Source of the DNA: Chrysomallon squamiferum
Taxonomy: Eukaryota; Mollusca; Gastropoda; Neomphalida; Peltospiridae
Assembly (NCBI GenBank): GCA_012295275.1
Contig: CM022668.1
Span: forward strand, 10,342,006-10,406,005
Length of the DNA: 64,000 nucleotides
Reading direction: 5' to 3'
Below the pieces are notes generated by a model, which worked only from the letters and a program-made list of their open reading frames with translations, had not been told where the DNA came from and did no database searches. A program made the position numbers and the translations under genes. Of the stretch, positions 11,292 to 21,500 are shown one piece after another. The number at the start of each line of letters is the position of its first letter. The first letter of the stretch is position 1.

Positions 11292-13716
11292 GTAATAATA
11301 ATGATAAAGCGACAACAAAGAAGCGATACAAATTAAATAATTATACTCATTTAAAATCACACTCGCACGCACACACACATTCATACCTATCCATACTTTT
11401 ACGATACGCACGTATATACATACATACATAATGTACGTATGCACATATATACATACAAATAGTATACATTTACCAATTGTACATTTCGGTCCTGACCATC
11501 GAATTTTGCAGGAATTAGGGTCGCCATTACATCCTGTGACGTCATCACAACTATTAACATCACAGTGACACGTGTAGTCACAGTTCAGTCCATAGGTTCC
11601 TGGTTTACAGTTACCTAGCAATGAAGTGTAGCAACAACTAAAATTAACAAAAACAACAACAAAAACAATAGCAGCAGAAACACCAATAAAATATTTCAAT
11701 GGTCCTTAAAGGAACTTGCACGTCGTTGCTATTACTGAAAATTACAGCTTTTACGAAAATTACTACCTGTATTACTTCTTCTACTTTTCTACTATTATTG
11801 CTACAAACTCGACTCTAGCTACTACTACTACAACAACGACTCAATACTTTTGTTTATGTAATGGCATTATCTCTCTCTCTCTCAGCGTGTATAAAATTAA
11901 CATGTGCAATACTACTATACTACTTCAACCACTATTACAGCTACAACTACTGCGCACATCCATTTCAACTTCTACTGGTTCTACAACTACCACGGTGATT
12001 ACTACTGTGATTATATTAATTACTGTCACCTGAAGATTATGAGATACATTAACGAAAGCTACTATATTAATTAAAAGCAATATTAGCCAGCACAAAACAC
12101 TTTAAAATTGCTTTATCATTCTGCAATCTTTACACACACTGATAAAATACGATACAGTGATAGCTTCAGAAACTAATTCCCATCTGCTTTGTCATACAAA
12201 ACACTTCTGAGTCAGTAAACTTAATTCAACTAATGAACTTAGTACTTTTATTAAATTGTATTTACTCAGTGGTTTGTATGTATGTATATAATTAAATATC
12301 TATGTCTGCGTGTGACAAATTACCTAATATGTATTCAGCCTTGAAATATATATGTAATCTCTCTGTCAATCGCTCTATCTATTCAATATTTATCTATCTA
12401 TTTACCTATCTATAAACATATATGTATGCATTTATCTATGTATAAATGTATAATTTTAGTATGTACATATATATGTAAGTATGTGTCTATGTTTCTATGC
12501 ATGTATATGTAGATAGATAGATAGATTATACGTATATATATATATATATATATATAGATTTTACTCGTTATGTTTTACCACGTTTTGAAAGTTATCTAGT
12601 TTTATTTTATTTCTTGCCTATAAGATAACTACCATCGCCATATCTGACCGCTTCCTGTATGCACGACGTCTGTAAACTCGACATCTTCCATCAGCTCGAC
12701 GAAGCAGAAATCGAGCCTCGTCACTAAACCAGACAGTTATCCATCGTAACTGAGGCCAGACTCTGTGCACTTGACACCACTGAAGTCGTAGTGGACGATG
12801 TTGTTGAGTCAAAACAATCTTCTTACAGGCCGTCTGGCTCGAATACCTGCCTCACGTAAACGATTGCACACTGAGCCGATATTCTGAAGCAGTAGAGGTT
12901 GCAATCGTGGTTCTTTCCCGTAGATGAAGTACCCGAATGTAGCGGTCCTGGGCCCTGGTGGTTACACGTGGTCTAACTGATCTGGGACGGTCACGTGTTA
13001 TTTGGTGTTGCTGTAACCGATACCACAATCTCAAGATGGTGTTTGTGGATACATGGAACACCCGGGCTACGGCCGAGAAGGATTCGTCAGCTTGTAATCG
13101 GCCGATGGCGTTGTTTCGTTGCGGTTGACTCTGTCGTGGCATTTGTTTGATGTTTGTCAGAACAAAAATAACGAACAGAAGTATTCGACAACCTTGCATT
13201 TTTATAACCCTCGTATTCAAGTTTCATGAACCGCACGTGCACATGCACTGGTAACGTGGTTTGCATGCGGGGACGTTGTGGCTAATAAACTCGATCATAG
13301 CCTTTATTTTGTGTTACCTGCTTTTTGGCGACTGTAACAAAAACTATACGTTTGAATCACCAAATGTCATTATATTCATAGTTTGTACATCAATATGAGT
13401 CAGTCTACAATAGTTATCTAAGAAATCAACCATTTTGCTTTTCTTTTTTGGGAGAGTATATATATGTATATATATCCAACATCTAGAAATATTACACAAA
13501 ACTCACTTGAAGTAAGTCAAATAAAATTAAACAGACTATCCAAAGAAGAAGAACAACAACAACCACAAAAATTATAATACATTTTTTTTTAAATAAAAAA
13601 AAACATAAATAAAACAACTCACCTTTTCCTGATACATGTTCAATCTTGAAATAAACGCACAAGGCAGAAAGAAAAAAAAAATCCAGCACTTCAACATTTT
13701 GTCTGTTCTGAAACAA
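5047..13716 (-). CDS. Receptor unit R2: lectin-EGF receptor with long ITAM-like tail
   Basis: Exons in order: signal peptide 13623-13716, E1 11474-11614, FTP-a 11000-11213, FTP-b 10131-10331, E3 9313-9453, E4 8909-9052, E5 8059-8199, second E4 6994-7137, second E5 6404-6544, TM 5812-5908, tail 5047-5395. Total coding length is 1807 nt, one more than a multiple of three; the extra base sits in an A10 run of FTP-a (see that entry). The E4-E5 pair is duplicated, while E2 and E6-E9 are absent. The 3' end supplies a full-length tyrosine-rich tail. Intron 1 holds a Tc1 relic and the E5-E4 intron a non-LTR retrotransposon fragment. Predicted: type I membrane receptor binding glycans or cell debris and signalling through SH2 proteins. 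Either a functional gene with a homopolymer assembly error or a recent pseudogene. Confidence 0.7.
5812..5908 (-). CDS. R2 transmembrane exon
   Basis: 97-nt exon: an acidic/serine stalk (VTSSDVNKD), then the helix [20 protein letters not shown], ending in TG before a GTACTA donor. The next exon completes a Cys codon at the membrane edge. Confidence 0.75.
6404..7137 (-). CDS. R2 second E4-E5 pair (exons 6994-7137 and 6404-6544)
   Basis: The second E4 reads [15 protein letters not shown] through STDCTTS; its donor is GTTCGT rather than the family's GTACGT, a weaker site. The second E5 reads [14 protein letters not shown] through PDCTLS with donor GTAAGT. Both are phase 1 with eight cysteines. 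The pair is a tandem duplicate of 8909-9052 plus 8059-8199. Confidence 0.75.
7462..7930 (-). mobile_element. Non-LTR retrotransposon reverse-transcriptase fragment
   Basis: A minus-strand frame contains [15 protein letters not shown], then [18 protein letters not shown], then [12 protein letters not shown]. This is the region from the catalytic YADD box onward in non-LTR (LINE-type) reverse transcriptases. After a frame break, [19 protein letters not shown] follows, ending in TAA at 7462. The catalytic box is changed (YADD to HADN), the 5' part is missing and the frame is broken, so it is dead. It sits in an R2 intron. Confidence 0.75.
7966..8060 (-). repeat. Tandem splice-donor-like repeats after R2 E5
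   Basis: On the minus strand the true E5 donor (GTAAGT, at 8057-8058) is followed by at least three further GTAAGT copies near 8012-8016, 7991-7995 and 7969-7973, each in the context ATCAGTAAGTG. The units are about 20-45 bp. Confidence 0.6.
8059..9453 (-). CDS. R2 EGF exons E3, E4, E5 (9313-9453, 8909-9052, 8059-8199)
   Basis: E3 reads [15 protein letters not shown] through TDCKH with donor GTAACA. E4 reads [15 protein letters not shown] through NCTTS with donor GTACGT. E5 reads [14 protein letters not shown] through PDCAIS with donor GTAAGT. Each has eight cysteines in the MEGF/SREC spacing. Confidence 0.75.
8528..8578. repeat. (TA)n microsatellite
   Basis: A pure TA run after TCTA tetranucleotides, in the intron between E4 and E5 of R2. 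Confidence 0.9.
10131..11213 (-). CDS. R2 fucolectin-like domain (11000-11213 and 10131-10331), with A10 indel
   Basis: The first exon ends [14 protein letters not shown] and YFRDD; the second starts [12 protein letters not shown] and ends DFCEVQVSG. The junction R-D-D-x4-K fits the F-type lectin R-x-D-x4-R/K pattern. Near the exon start, the run after VALE is ten bases where R6 has an interrupted nine, giving +1 nt (214 instead of 213) and a frameshift unless corrected. The rest is open. Confidence 0.7.
10796..10880. repeat. Possible SINE fragment
   Basis: The strings GTTTAACGACGCCCA and AGATCGGTTATTGGCTGTCA resemble a repetitive SINE-like motif I associate with mollusc genomes. A sibling lies at about 59,335-59,400. 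This is recognition from memory only. Confidence 0.3.
11474..11614 (-). CDS. R2 exon E1, EGF-like
   Basis: [18 protein letters not shown] through WSGPKCTIG, 141 nt, phase 1. Directly upstream the intron is open in the same frame back to an ATG at 11,697-11,699, and reads [18 protein letters not shown]. That would itself work as a signal peptide if transcription began there. Confidence 0.75.
12610..13220 (-). mobile_element. Tc1/mariner transposase relic
   Basis: The N-terminal part, from about 13,145 down, reads [18 protein letters not shown], then [19 protein letters not shown] (helix-turn-helix). The second part, from about 12,812, reads [13 protein letters not shown] and then [19 protein letters not shown] (first catalytic Asp block). 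Frames change near 12,850-12,890 and 12,812, and the C-terminal half with the other catalytic residues is missing. Inserted in R2 intron 1, antisense to nothing and parallel to the host gene. Confidence 0.75.
13623..13716 (-). CDS. R2 signal-peptide exon, upstream ATG
   Basis: The family ATG (13,695-13,697) is followed by a T10 run that puts it out of frame with the conserved core [15 protein letters not shown]. An ATG 19 nt upstream (13,714-13,716) restores the frame and gives a 94-nt exon ending in phase 1, as required. The product begins [12 protein letters not shown] before the hydrophobic core. Either a real start shift or a homopolymer length error. Confidence 0.6.
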
Positions 13717-13730
13717 CGAAATCTGTGCAC

Positions 13731-13761
<31 letters not shown>

Positions 13762-13834
13762 GTTCTTTATCTCTCACTACAGAGTTATGTGAACTAACAA
13801 CAAATCATAAAACACACGTCCTTCAACGGGTAGT

Positions 13835-13842
13835 TATAAATA
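13835..13842 (-). promoter_or_regulatory. TATA-like element upstream of R2
   Basis: TATTTATA on the minus strand, about 120-140 bp before the ATG. It is present at the same distance in R4 (35,621-35,628) and R5 (51,187-51,194), and degenerate in R1 and R3. Confidence 0.3.
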
Positions 13843-14006
13843 CACTTACTAGAGGTGTGTTCTGAACATGTATTCGAGTGTTTCTTTTAAATGTGTCAAG
13901 CTGTAATCATAAGTGTAAAATAAATGTTATCAAACAAGTTAACCAGGAAGATGTTTTTATCTTTATGCAGGAGCGTATCCTGGATTCTGAAGTGGGTACC
14001 AAATGT

Positions 14007-14011
<5 letters not shown>

Positions 14012-14083
<72 letters not shown>

Positions 14084-14106
14084 ATATATATATATATATA
14101 TATATA
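14012..14106. repeat. (TC)n then (TA)n microsatellite upstream of R2
   Basis: About 70 bp of TC followed by TA. The duplicate copy upstream of R5 (51,364-51,660) is expanded. Read from the gene strand it is a (GA)n tract. Confidence 0.9.
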
Positions 14107-14744
14107 TCAACAGACACGACGGACACACATATCAATCAAAAGAGAAACATACAAACACATATGAACAGTTTGTACGTACACACAAACACGCAGACTTACA
14201 GATTTCTAGTATGTACACGTATGTAATATATTTTCACCAGATTTATTTCATAAGTAGCCTTTATCATTGACAAACATTATAAGAACTAAATAAAAAAATA
14301 AAATAAGGGTCTTTGGGTTTAATAATCGTTTAACTAATGTAATCTAAAGTATTGCCTTTTGTTGTGAATACCTCTGTAACGACTGATGAATATGTATTTA
14401 ACTAAGCTTTAAAAATACGAATTGGCTCTGAATGTTTATATTATTTAAAAATATTAATTTTATATTTATTTTCTAGGGATTCAAGTTGACCATTGTAATG
14501 TATATTACGATCTGCCCCTACAAGTGTTTGAAAATCGTTCTACATATGTTATCGCTGACACAGAGTAATGACTTACAATGCAACGTTCGCTAAGCTAATT
14601 GTGATAAGAAATTAGTATTACGAGTGTTTGTACGGTGACACTGTTGTGTATCTACACACAGATAAAGAAGAGTGGACGTTATTTTCAACCATAAAAAACA
14701 AAACAAAATAATTTTTTTAAATAATACTTTCTTTTTTCTTTTAC

Positions 14745-14750
14745 TTTATT
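14745..14750 (-). terminator. Candidate poly(A) signal of R3
   Basis: AATAAA on the minus strand within the conserved 3'-end block (plus strand TTTACTTTATTTTGATTTTT). Confidence 0.4.
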
Positions 14751-14849
14751 TTGATTTTTAAGTATAAATCAGGTCAATTTCATTTTTGTTTTTTCATAGA
14801 TAATATGAACTTTTAAACTATATCACATAATATGCAAATATGCATGCAT

Positions 14850-14954
<105 letters not shown>

Positions 14955-15414
14955 GAGAAAAAAAAATGGTGAGGCAAACAAAAGAAATATAATTTTATCT
15001 TTAGGTGGGTGTTTATATATCGATTGTTAAATATTTACAACAGACTGAACATTGTTACAAGAATAGCTCAGTTAAATACAATGGAATAACAACGTAATAT
15101 TTAAATACACAAATAACACGAGAATAGCGCAACACGTAAAACTATAAATAAAACTAAAATAAGGGGAAGCACTTAATTAGCCCCCAAAACTCGATATTAA
15201 CGTAACATTTAAACACAAAATTAACACGAGAATAACATAATATTAAATACAGATTACATCTTTATTTGTACAAAGGTAAAAGAAAGAATACTTAATCTAA
15301 CTGATTACACAGATGAATGTAAACTATGTGCACATTTTGACACGAAATCTGGACTTCACAGTAAAACACACTAAAATGCATATAAACTCGCATTAACACT
15401 GACAATTGTATTGC

Positions 15415-15545
15415 TGTTATCTTTTCAAACGTGTTACGTGAATGTTCTACGTTCCACTTGAGTTTTTCGTACTCGTTCATTTGAACAGTTTGACTGCTAT
15501 TAACGTAATCATTTCTAGTCGTGTTTCTCTCCAACTGATCACGTG
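15415..15545 (-). pseudogene. Relic of the distal ITAM tail of R3
   Basis: Still reads [10 protein letters not shown] and [10 protein letters not shown] but lies beyond the new stop of the tail exon and out of frame with it. The second ITAM tyrosine is Phe (NTFEKI) and the terminal TGA is lost. The same changes occur in R6, so they predate that duplication. Confidence 0.65.
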
Positions 15546-15557
15546 ACGATGTGTGAC

Positions 15558-15708
15558 TTAAGATAACTTGAAATCGTAAGCATAACCGGTGTAAGCACCA
15601 GGTTCAGTCAGAGTTTCCTCATTTCTTTCTTCGTGTTCCGAGTTTTGATCAGTTCTCTCGTGGTTTGTCGTCACGTCATTTATCTTCCGTGTAGTTCTGT
15701 TTATACAC
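15558..15708 (-). CDS. R3 truncated tail exon
   Basis: Joins the TM exon as W-CINRTTRKINDVTTNHE and ends AYTGYAYDFKLS plus TAA. Compared with long tails it ends after about 50 residues and lacks the YVNS motifs and the YEKL/YEKI pair. Nearly identical to 53,121-53,271 of R6. Confidence 0.65.
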
Positions 15709-15853
15709 CTGGTAAACAAAAAAAAACACCAAATAAAACTCACATACATTCATTCGTTGAATCTTTAGTTTTCCTTCTATTTTATACGCCTAATTTATGA
15801 GTGTTTATATTTGTATGCTTCTATGCATGTGTCTGTGTGTGTGTATAGATAGG

Positions 15854-15926
<73 letters not shown>

Positions 15927-16262
15927 GGATGGATAGATGGTTGGATGGATGGATGGATGGATGGATGGACAGATAGATAGAGAGATCCAGAGAGAGATAA
16001 ATAGATAGATAGGTAGTTAGATAGAGAGATTATGTATGTGTGTGTGTGTTTGTCAGTTTCTGTGTGTGTATGAGCTCACTGAATATTTGTTCTAGATTTT
16101 GTCTCTTATTTCTGTGTACGTTATATCAAAGTATTTAAGTGTTTATATGTTATGTTTCTGTGCATGTTTATTACACTGGTATACGAGTGAGTGTGTATCT
16201 ATGTTAATTTTAGTAATGTGTGTCTGTACTCAAACACACATATACATATTAAAGTTACATGA

Positions 16263-16294
<32 letters not shown>

Positions 16295-16328
16295 GTATGT
16301 ATGTATGCCTGTAGGTTTGAATGTATTG

Positions 16329-16385
<57 letters not shown>

Positions 16386-16874
16386 TTGAATCTTTTCTTG
16401 TTTTCTCTTTATTTATGGTATATCTACATGTGTATGTATGCATGCATGTACGTTTATGTGTGTGTATCTGTATGTGTGCGTATGTGTATATGTATGTAAC
16501 TGTCTGTGAGAGACTGATAATAATTCCTACCAAAAAGTGACTGAGGCGAAGATGACAGCTGATACAACGAGTACAACAGAAATGACCATGATAGTCACAT
16601 CTTTACTGACTCCTGGTGAAGTGACTTCTATGTGAAACAAAATAAATGATAAAAATGAATTAAGAAATGATAGAGAAGAAAGAACGGAAAGAGAAAACCA
16701 CTATATTTTTTGTTTTGTGTATTATTTTAAATAAGAGGTAAAGGAAAACCCGTATAAAAGTGTGTATGTGTCTGAATGTCTGTGTGTGAGTACGTCCACA
16801 TGTATGTACAACTGTTTGTTCAAATGAACCTACAGTCAGTTTTAGGTAAGGCTGTTAAGTTATGTTTTTTATCT

Positions 16875-16906
<32 letters not shown>

Positions 16907-16914
16907 TGATATAT

Positions 16915-16953
<39 letters not shown>

Positions 16954-19900
16954 TGATATATTTATTTATGAACTGGTGATTATGATTTAAGTCATACTTT
17001 GAATTATAGTGATAGTTATCTTTCTTGAAGCATATTGCACGATTCAAAATACATTGCTAAACTAACTGTAATGAGAAAAACAGATCTGGAACCAAACTTT
17101 CATGAAAGAAAAGAATACCACGCATAAAATAAATACTAGTAAATAAAAAATTTTAAAGTTAATAAACCATAAAAATAAATAAATAATAAACACACAAATA
17201 AATATATGAAAAGTAAATAAACTCATTTTGAAGCATATTTGATAACAGATAAAATAACGAGGCATGAGGTATTAAGTAATCCAAACTTGGTCGTGTATTT
17301 TAGTATATCTAAATGTGGCTGTAAATATTGTGTATGTTACATTAACACTTCTCATCTTCCGCACAAACATTTCATGCAGTGCATTAATATGTTTAAATTT
17401 GGCTACAAATGTTGTATTCATCATATTAACATATGTAAGCTTCAGTACAAACTATTCCTGCAGTACATTAATATATTTAAAGTTGGCTATAAATATTGTA
17501 CGACACTGACATACGTATATATAGATATTTCAGTACAAACCTTGCGTGCAGGTTTCGCCTTCCCAGCCTGACAAACATCCACCAACACAGAGTCCACTTT
17601 GATGATGACAGTTTTCAGAAATCAGACAATGTCTGTCTTCACATTTCTTTAAGCACTGTTCTCCGTAAGTACCCTGATTACACTCTGAAAAATATCAGTT
17701 TTAACTTTAGCACTGGTACAAACTCACTGATATTCCATGGAAGAAAATTTGTTAAAGTAAATTAGGGTACATATTCTTACAGGCTGAGAGACAGAATGAA
17801 ATCACAAAGTTTTAGAAAATGTATACCACTGTAAAAGAAAAAATGTAACAGCAAAATATAATGAATTACGTCGCTATTAACAGTGACAGCTACATAAGAA
17901 AGCTGATAATAACAGTAGCAGCTCTGGTACTTGTAAAGAGTAATGGTAATGTTGTTTCTAGGACTAGCAGTATGAGTTACATTAGCAAATGTTTTTGTTG
18001 TAGTGGTTGTAGTGGTAGTACTATAATATATTGAATGTATTGCGTGCGTGTTAAGAAAATCTATAATTCAGTTAAGAACAGAAAAATAACAGCTCAGCAT
18101 AATTTTATGTTTGTTTGTTTGTTTTACTTTCTGTGCATGAGTCACTTCTCCAGCCAGGTAAACATTCTCCTTCGCAAGATCCTGTCACGTGATCACAAGG
18201 TGCATGTGTATTTTTACACTTTCTGCTGCTGCAGTTGTAAACACAGTTTGGTCCAAACATCCCATCACAACCTGAAGTAGATTAATTTATTTCTTGTACA
18301 GCAATACTTCTGTTTCAAATTACATTATTAATATAACCTAGAGTGTCCACTTGCTTTGAATTGTTTTAACACCAGGACTTTAACTGTGAAGACTGAAATG
18401 TAGGAATGATTTCTTCTGTTCATAACACGTACAGACGTAATTACATTTCTGTCTACATTTCTACCCATCTGCCCATCAAGTTAACTAGAAGCCACATAAT
18501 TATATATATACATACAGACATTAAATCAAATAAACAAAGAAATACCTACACAGATCCTGCAAACATATATAAATACACATACATAAACCGATATATGCAC
18601 GTACATAACTTCATTATATACATAATTTTCCTGAAAACTTAGTCTAGCAACAATGTAATTTATACAGATGTGTTGTTATTCTTCAGTAACTGATATTAAT
18701 TCACCAGTCCTGTAATAAAAGAATAGTTAAAACATGACTCACGTTCATTACAACTTGGATTTTTCCATCCTGGTTGACAACCATTTTGACATTTTCCATT
18801 GTGAACATTACACTTAGAGTTGTTATCTTTACAATGTCTTTCACTACACTTGTACTCACAGTTAGGTCCATACGTGTCATGTCTACATTCTGCATAAAAA
18901 AAAGGAATCATTTAAAATAATTGTTATTGTTATTGATGTGTTGACGTACTAGTATTGTATCTCAACATGTGCTAGCCTGTTGTTGTTATTTGACGGTCCG
19001 TCTATTTATATCTCTACCTATCTCTTAGCTATATCTTTGTCTGTGTGTCTGTCAGTCTGTCTTCGCAGGTTTCTCCTCATCAGAGGGACAAATAATAAAA
19101 CGTTTTTTGAAAATATTTACAGTTTTTTTTCTCATCCACCACCCGCAATAAACATAAATCGTTGTGGCCAGGCGTTGCTATAGCAATCACCCAGGCTTTC
19201 TCCAACAAAACAATTTTAAACATATTGAGATCACTGGTGGATGTAAATAAGACATAATTGTCTCTTCATAAAACACATATAAAGCATATTTCACAAAATA
19301 CTGCATTTCAAACCCAAATAGAGCTCCGATTTTTTACCTCTAACATCTCATAAGATGCAGTGTTTATGAAACATACGTATGCTCGGACTGATGTTGAATG
19401 ATTAAATTATTAAAATTATGTACCACATGGTCTGATGGGAAAGCGTTTGGCGACTGCAGTTCGCGGTCGCTTGTGGTTCGACAAAACACAACACTGTCAG
19501 CAAACACCGTGCAGTGCAACAAATGAGCCAAACCATCTTCTAAAAACATCGTATAAAACTGCCGTACAATAATAAAATAATCTTGTGGTGATAATTACTG
19601 ATTGTATTACGACACTTACTGACTGTACAGTCTGGTTTTTCCCAACCTGCAAGGCAGCCATCTTTACATGTTCCATTCTCTGTGTCACAGTCCTGTCTAC
19701 CTTTACAATGTCTGCCAGCACAAGACATGTTACAGTTGTATCCATACGTGCCACTACAACCTGATAACACAAAAAACAAGACAAGAACGAAACATCACTT
19801 GTTAAATATATACAATTTATTTTATAACTAATATGATTCTGTGTGTGGATATATGTGAAAGTGTGTTTGAAGTATGTATGCTGAATTTAGGACAAAAGAT

Positions 19901-21300
19901 TATTTACAATATAGAAAAAATATCTGTTTTCATGATTTGATTATTTAGACGAGCCAAGTCATTCTTGAAATTTTCACAAGAAATATAAACAAACACTATC
20001 ATCGCTACTTGAATATCAGTATGTGTAAACTATCTAAAGCAATATTACAATAAATGTAAAACTTTTTAAAAAGTGTTTTTCCCTTCAGAACACAGTTTTC
20101 GGAAATGAATAAACCGTCAATTTGACGATAATCCGAACATTATATTTGAGCATACACACACACACACGCACGCACGCACACACACACACACACACGCACA
20201 CACATACCAGAGACTAATAATTACCCACTAGTTCTCTACTTATTATGAACTGAACAGGTTTAAAAAATGGACAGAGTTGTGGTCTTGATACGAACAATAA
20301 AAATCGTATTTAAAATTAAACTCTGTGATTCTCATTCACGTACCTTCTTTAGCTGCATTTTACAACTAGAAAAATGATCCTTCTAAATAAGTTCCTCAAA
20401 TATCTTGTGTACAGTCACAATTGTACCTTTAACGATCTTAGATAAACTTGTACAGCTTACATTAACTGAGTTTAAAGTTATATCACGATGTTTGTCATTA
20501 ACTAGTAAACACGTACTGGTTGTACAGTCTGTTGACTCGTATCCTCTTTGACAACCATCAACACAAGTTCCATTCACATGATTACAAGTAAAATCTCCAA
20601 AAGATTTACGTTCTTTACACAGTTTCAAACAGTTTTGTCCTTGCTGATGAGTGGAGTAAAATGTTGTTTTTTTTGTTGTTTTTTTATAAAATAAAATTGA
20701 GGAGATAAAAGGTAATATGTAAAATATATAAGTAAAATGGACACTTACTGACTGATTGTCCCATCTTTTATAATTAAATACGTTACATTACTGTTTGCAT
20801 TTACAATATATGACGTCACCCGAACTGTTTGAATCGTGTTACATGTTGGTAAAAATGGAAACATTTTAATTTCCAATTTCAGGGAAAAAGTTGTTCGATT
20901 CTGAAGATGACAAGAACTACAAGTATACACACGTATAGTATTTCATTTGACCGGTGTGTTCTGATACAATTCTTTATATGAATAACGTACATACAACACA
21001 GTTATTTTCTTGTTTCTGTTTTTATTATCAGCAGAGTATTTCGGCCGCGGCGGATGATGATGTTGATGGTGATGTCGATGATAGCCTTGATGATTGCAAA
21101 ATCTGACAGCAGACAATGAAACACTGAAATATAGATACAAACCTAATTTTGCAAACACTTGTACTTCACAGAAATCCATTGCTGTGTCACCACTGTTATT
21201 TGTTGACTGGTAAAGTGTGACGTATCTCGCTGTGTTATTACATGTTATGTGTTTTATGATTGGATCAGTAGAATTCACTGTATAACACAAACAAGCATTA
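15558..21300 (-). CDS. Receptor unit R3, 3' part (left of the assembly gap)
   Basis: Exons in order: FTP-b 21143 to gap, E5 19620-19760, E6 18743-18889, E8 18128-18271, E9 17541-17684, TM 16531-16627, truncated tail 15558-15708. A degenerate E4 lies at 20517-20652. All retained exons are open with phase-1 boundaries. The lectin half is of the R2/R6 type (CEVQVFAKLG, donor shifted 9 nt to GTTTGT), unlike the R1-type 5' exons on the other side of the gap. These exons therefore probably belong to a gene whose 5' half is missing from the assembly. Almost identical in layout to R6. Predicted product: membrane lectin-EGF receptor with a short tail lacking the ITAM-like pair. Confidence 0.6.
15846..15970. 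repeat. (AGAT/GATG)n tetranucleotide array
   Basis: GATA-type then GATG-type tetranucleotides in the intron between TM and tail exons. The R6 counterpart is 53,409-53,505, shorter in GATA and similar in GATG. Confidence 0.85.
16531..16627 (-). CDS. R3 transmembrane exon
   Basis: VTSPGVSKDV stalk, then the helix TIMVISVVLVVSAVIFASVT. 97 nt, donor GTAGGA, same length as in every other unit. Confidence 0.75.
16874..16965. repeat. (TTTA)n tetranucleotide array
   Basis: Two runs of TTTA separated by a short TGATATA spacer, in the intron upstream of the TM exon of R3. Confidence 0.85.
17283..17540. repeat. 84-bp tandem repeats flanking R3 E9
   Basis: About three units; the string GGCT(G/A)(T/C)AAAT recurs at 17,317, 17,401 and 17,485 (84-bp period). 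It lies in the intron immediately after E9. Counterparts are at 29,095-29,325, 40,690-40,960 and 54,725-54,985. Confidence 0.7.
17541..17684 (-). CDS. R3 exon E9, EGF-like
   Basis: ECNQGTYGEQCLKKCEDRHC through GETCTQ, 144 nt, phase 1, donor GTTTGT. The membrane-proximal EGF module. Confidence 0.75.
18128..18889 (-). CDS. R3 exons E6 and E8 (18743-18889, 18128-18271)
   Basis: E6 reads ECRHDTYGPNCEYKC through PSCNE; E8 reads GCDGMFGPNCVYNC through SDSCTE. The E7 type present in R5 between them is missing here and in R6. Confidence 0.75.
19620..19760 (-). CDS. R3 exon E5, EGF-like
   Basis: [19 protein letters not shown] through PDCTVS, 141 nt with a GTAAGT donor. Confidence 0.75.
20517..20652 (-). 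pseudogene. Degenerate E4 exon in R3
   Basis: Reads LCKERKSFGDFTC through STDCTTS but has lost the first cysteine block (ECSRDRYG), one further Cys (KC to KS) and the AG acceptor. The flanking sequence is a T/A-rich run. It is probably not spliced in. Confidence 0.65.
20745..20930 (-). other. Unrecognised ORF between FTP-b and E4 relic of R3
   Basis: Contains CSSCHLQNRTTFSLKLEIK and SYIVNANSNVTYLIIKDG, ending at a GTAAGT donor-like site. The copy in R6 has an AG acceptor in front (AAATGCAG), which is altered here to AAATGAAA. It resembles no domain I know. It may be a novel extracellular exon or open by chance. Confidence 0.25.
21143..21300 (-). CDS. R3 partial FTP-b exon at gap edge
   Basis: Reads from about ACLCYTVNSTDPI, through [14 protein letters not shown], to DFCEVQVFAKLG. 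The start is hidden in the N gap. Confidence 0.65.
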
Positions 21301-21500
21301 NNNNNNNNNNNNNNNNNNNNNNNNNNNNNNNNNNNNNNNNNNNNNNNNNNNNNNNNNNNNNNNNNNNNNNNNNNNNNNNNNNNNNNNNNNNNNNNNNNNN
21401 NNNNNNNNNNNNNNNNNNNNNNNNNNNNNNNNNNNNNNNNNNNNNNNNNNNNNNNNNNNNNNNNNNNNNNNNNNNNNNNNNNNNNNNNNNNNNNNNNNNN
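21301..21500. other. Assembly gap (200 N)
   Basis: Exactly 200 N, a common placeholder size. The left flank is an R2/R6-type FTP-b exon and the right flank is the middle of an R1/R5-type E3 exon. The true missing sequence must contain at least the rest of both exons, and probably half of two genes. Confidence 0.95.
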
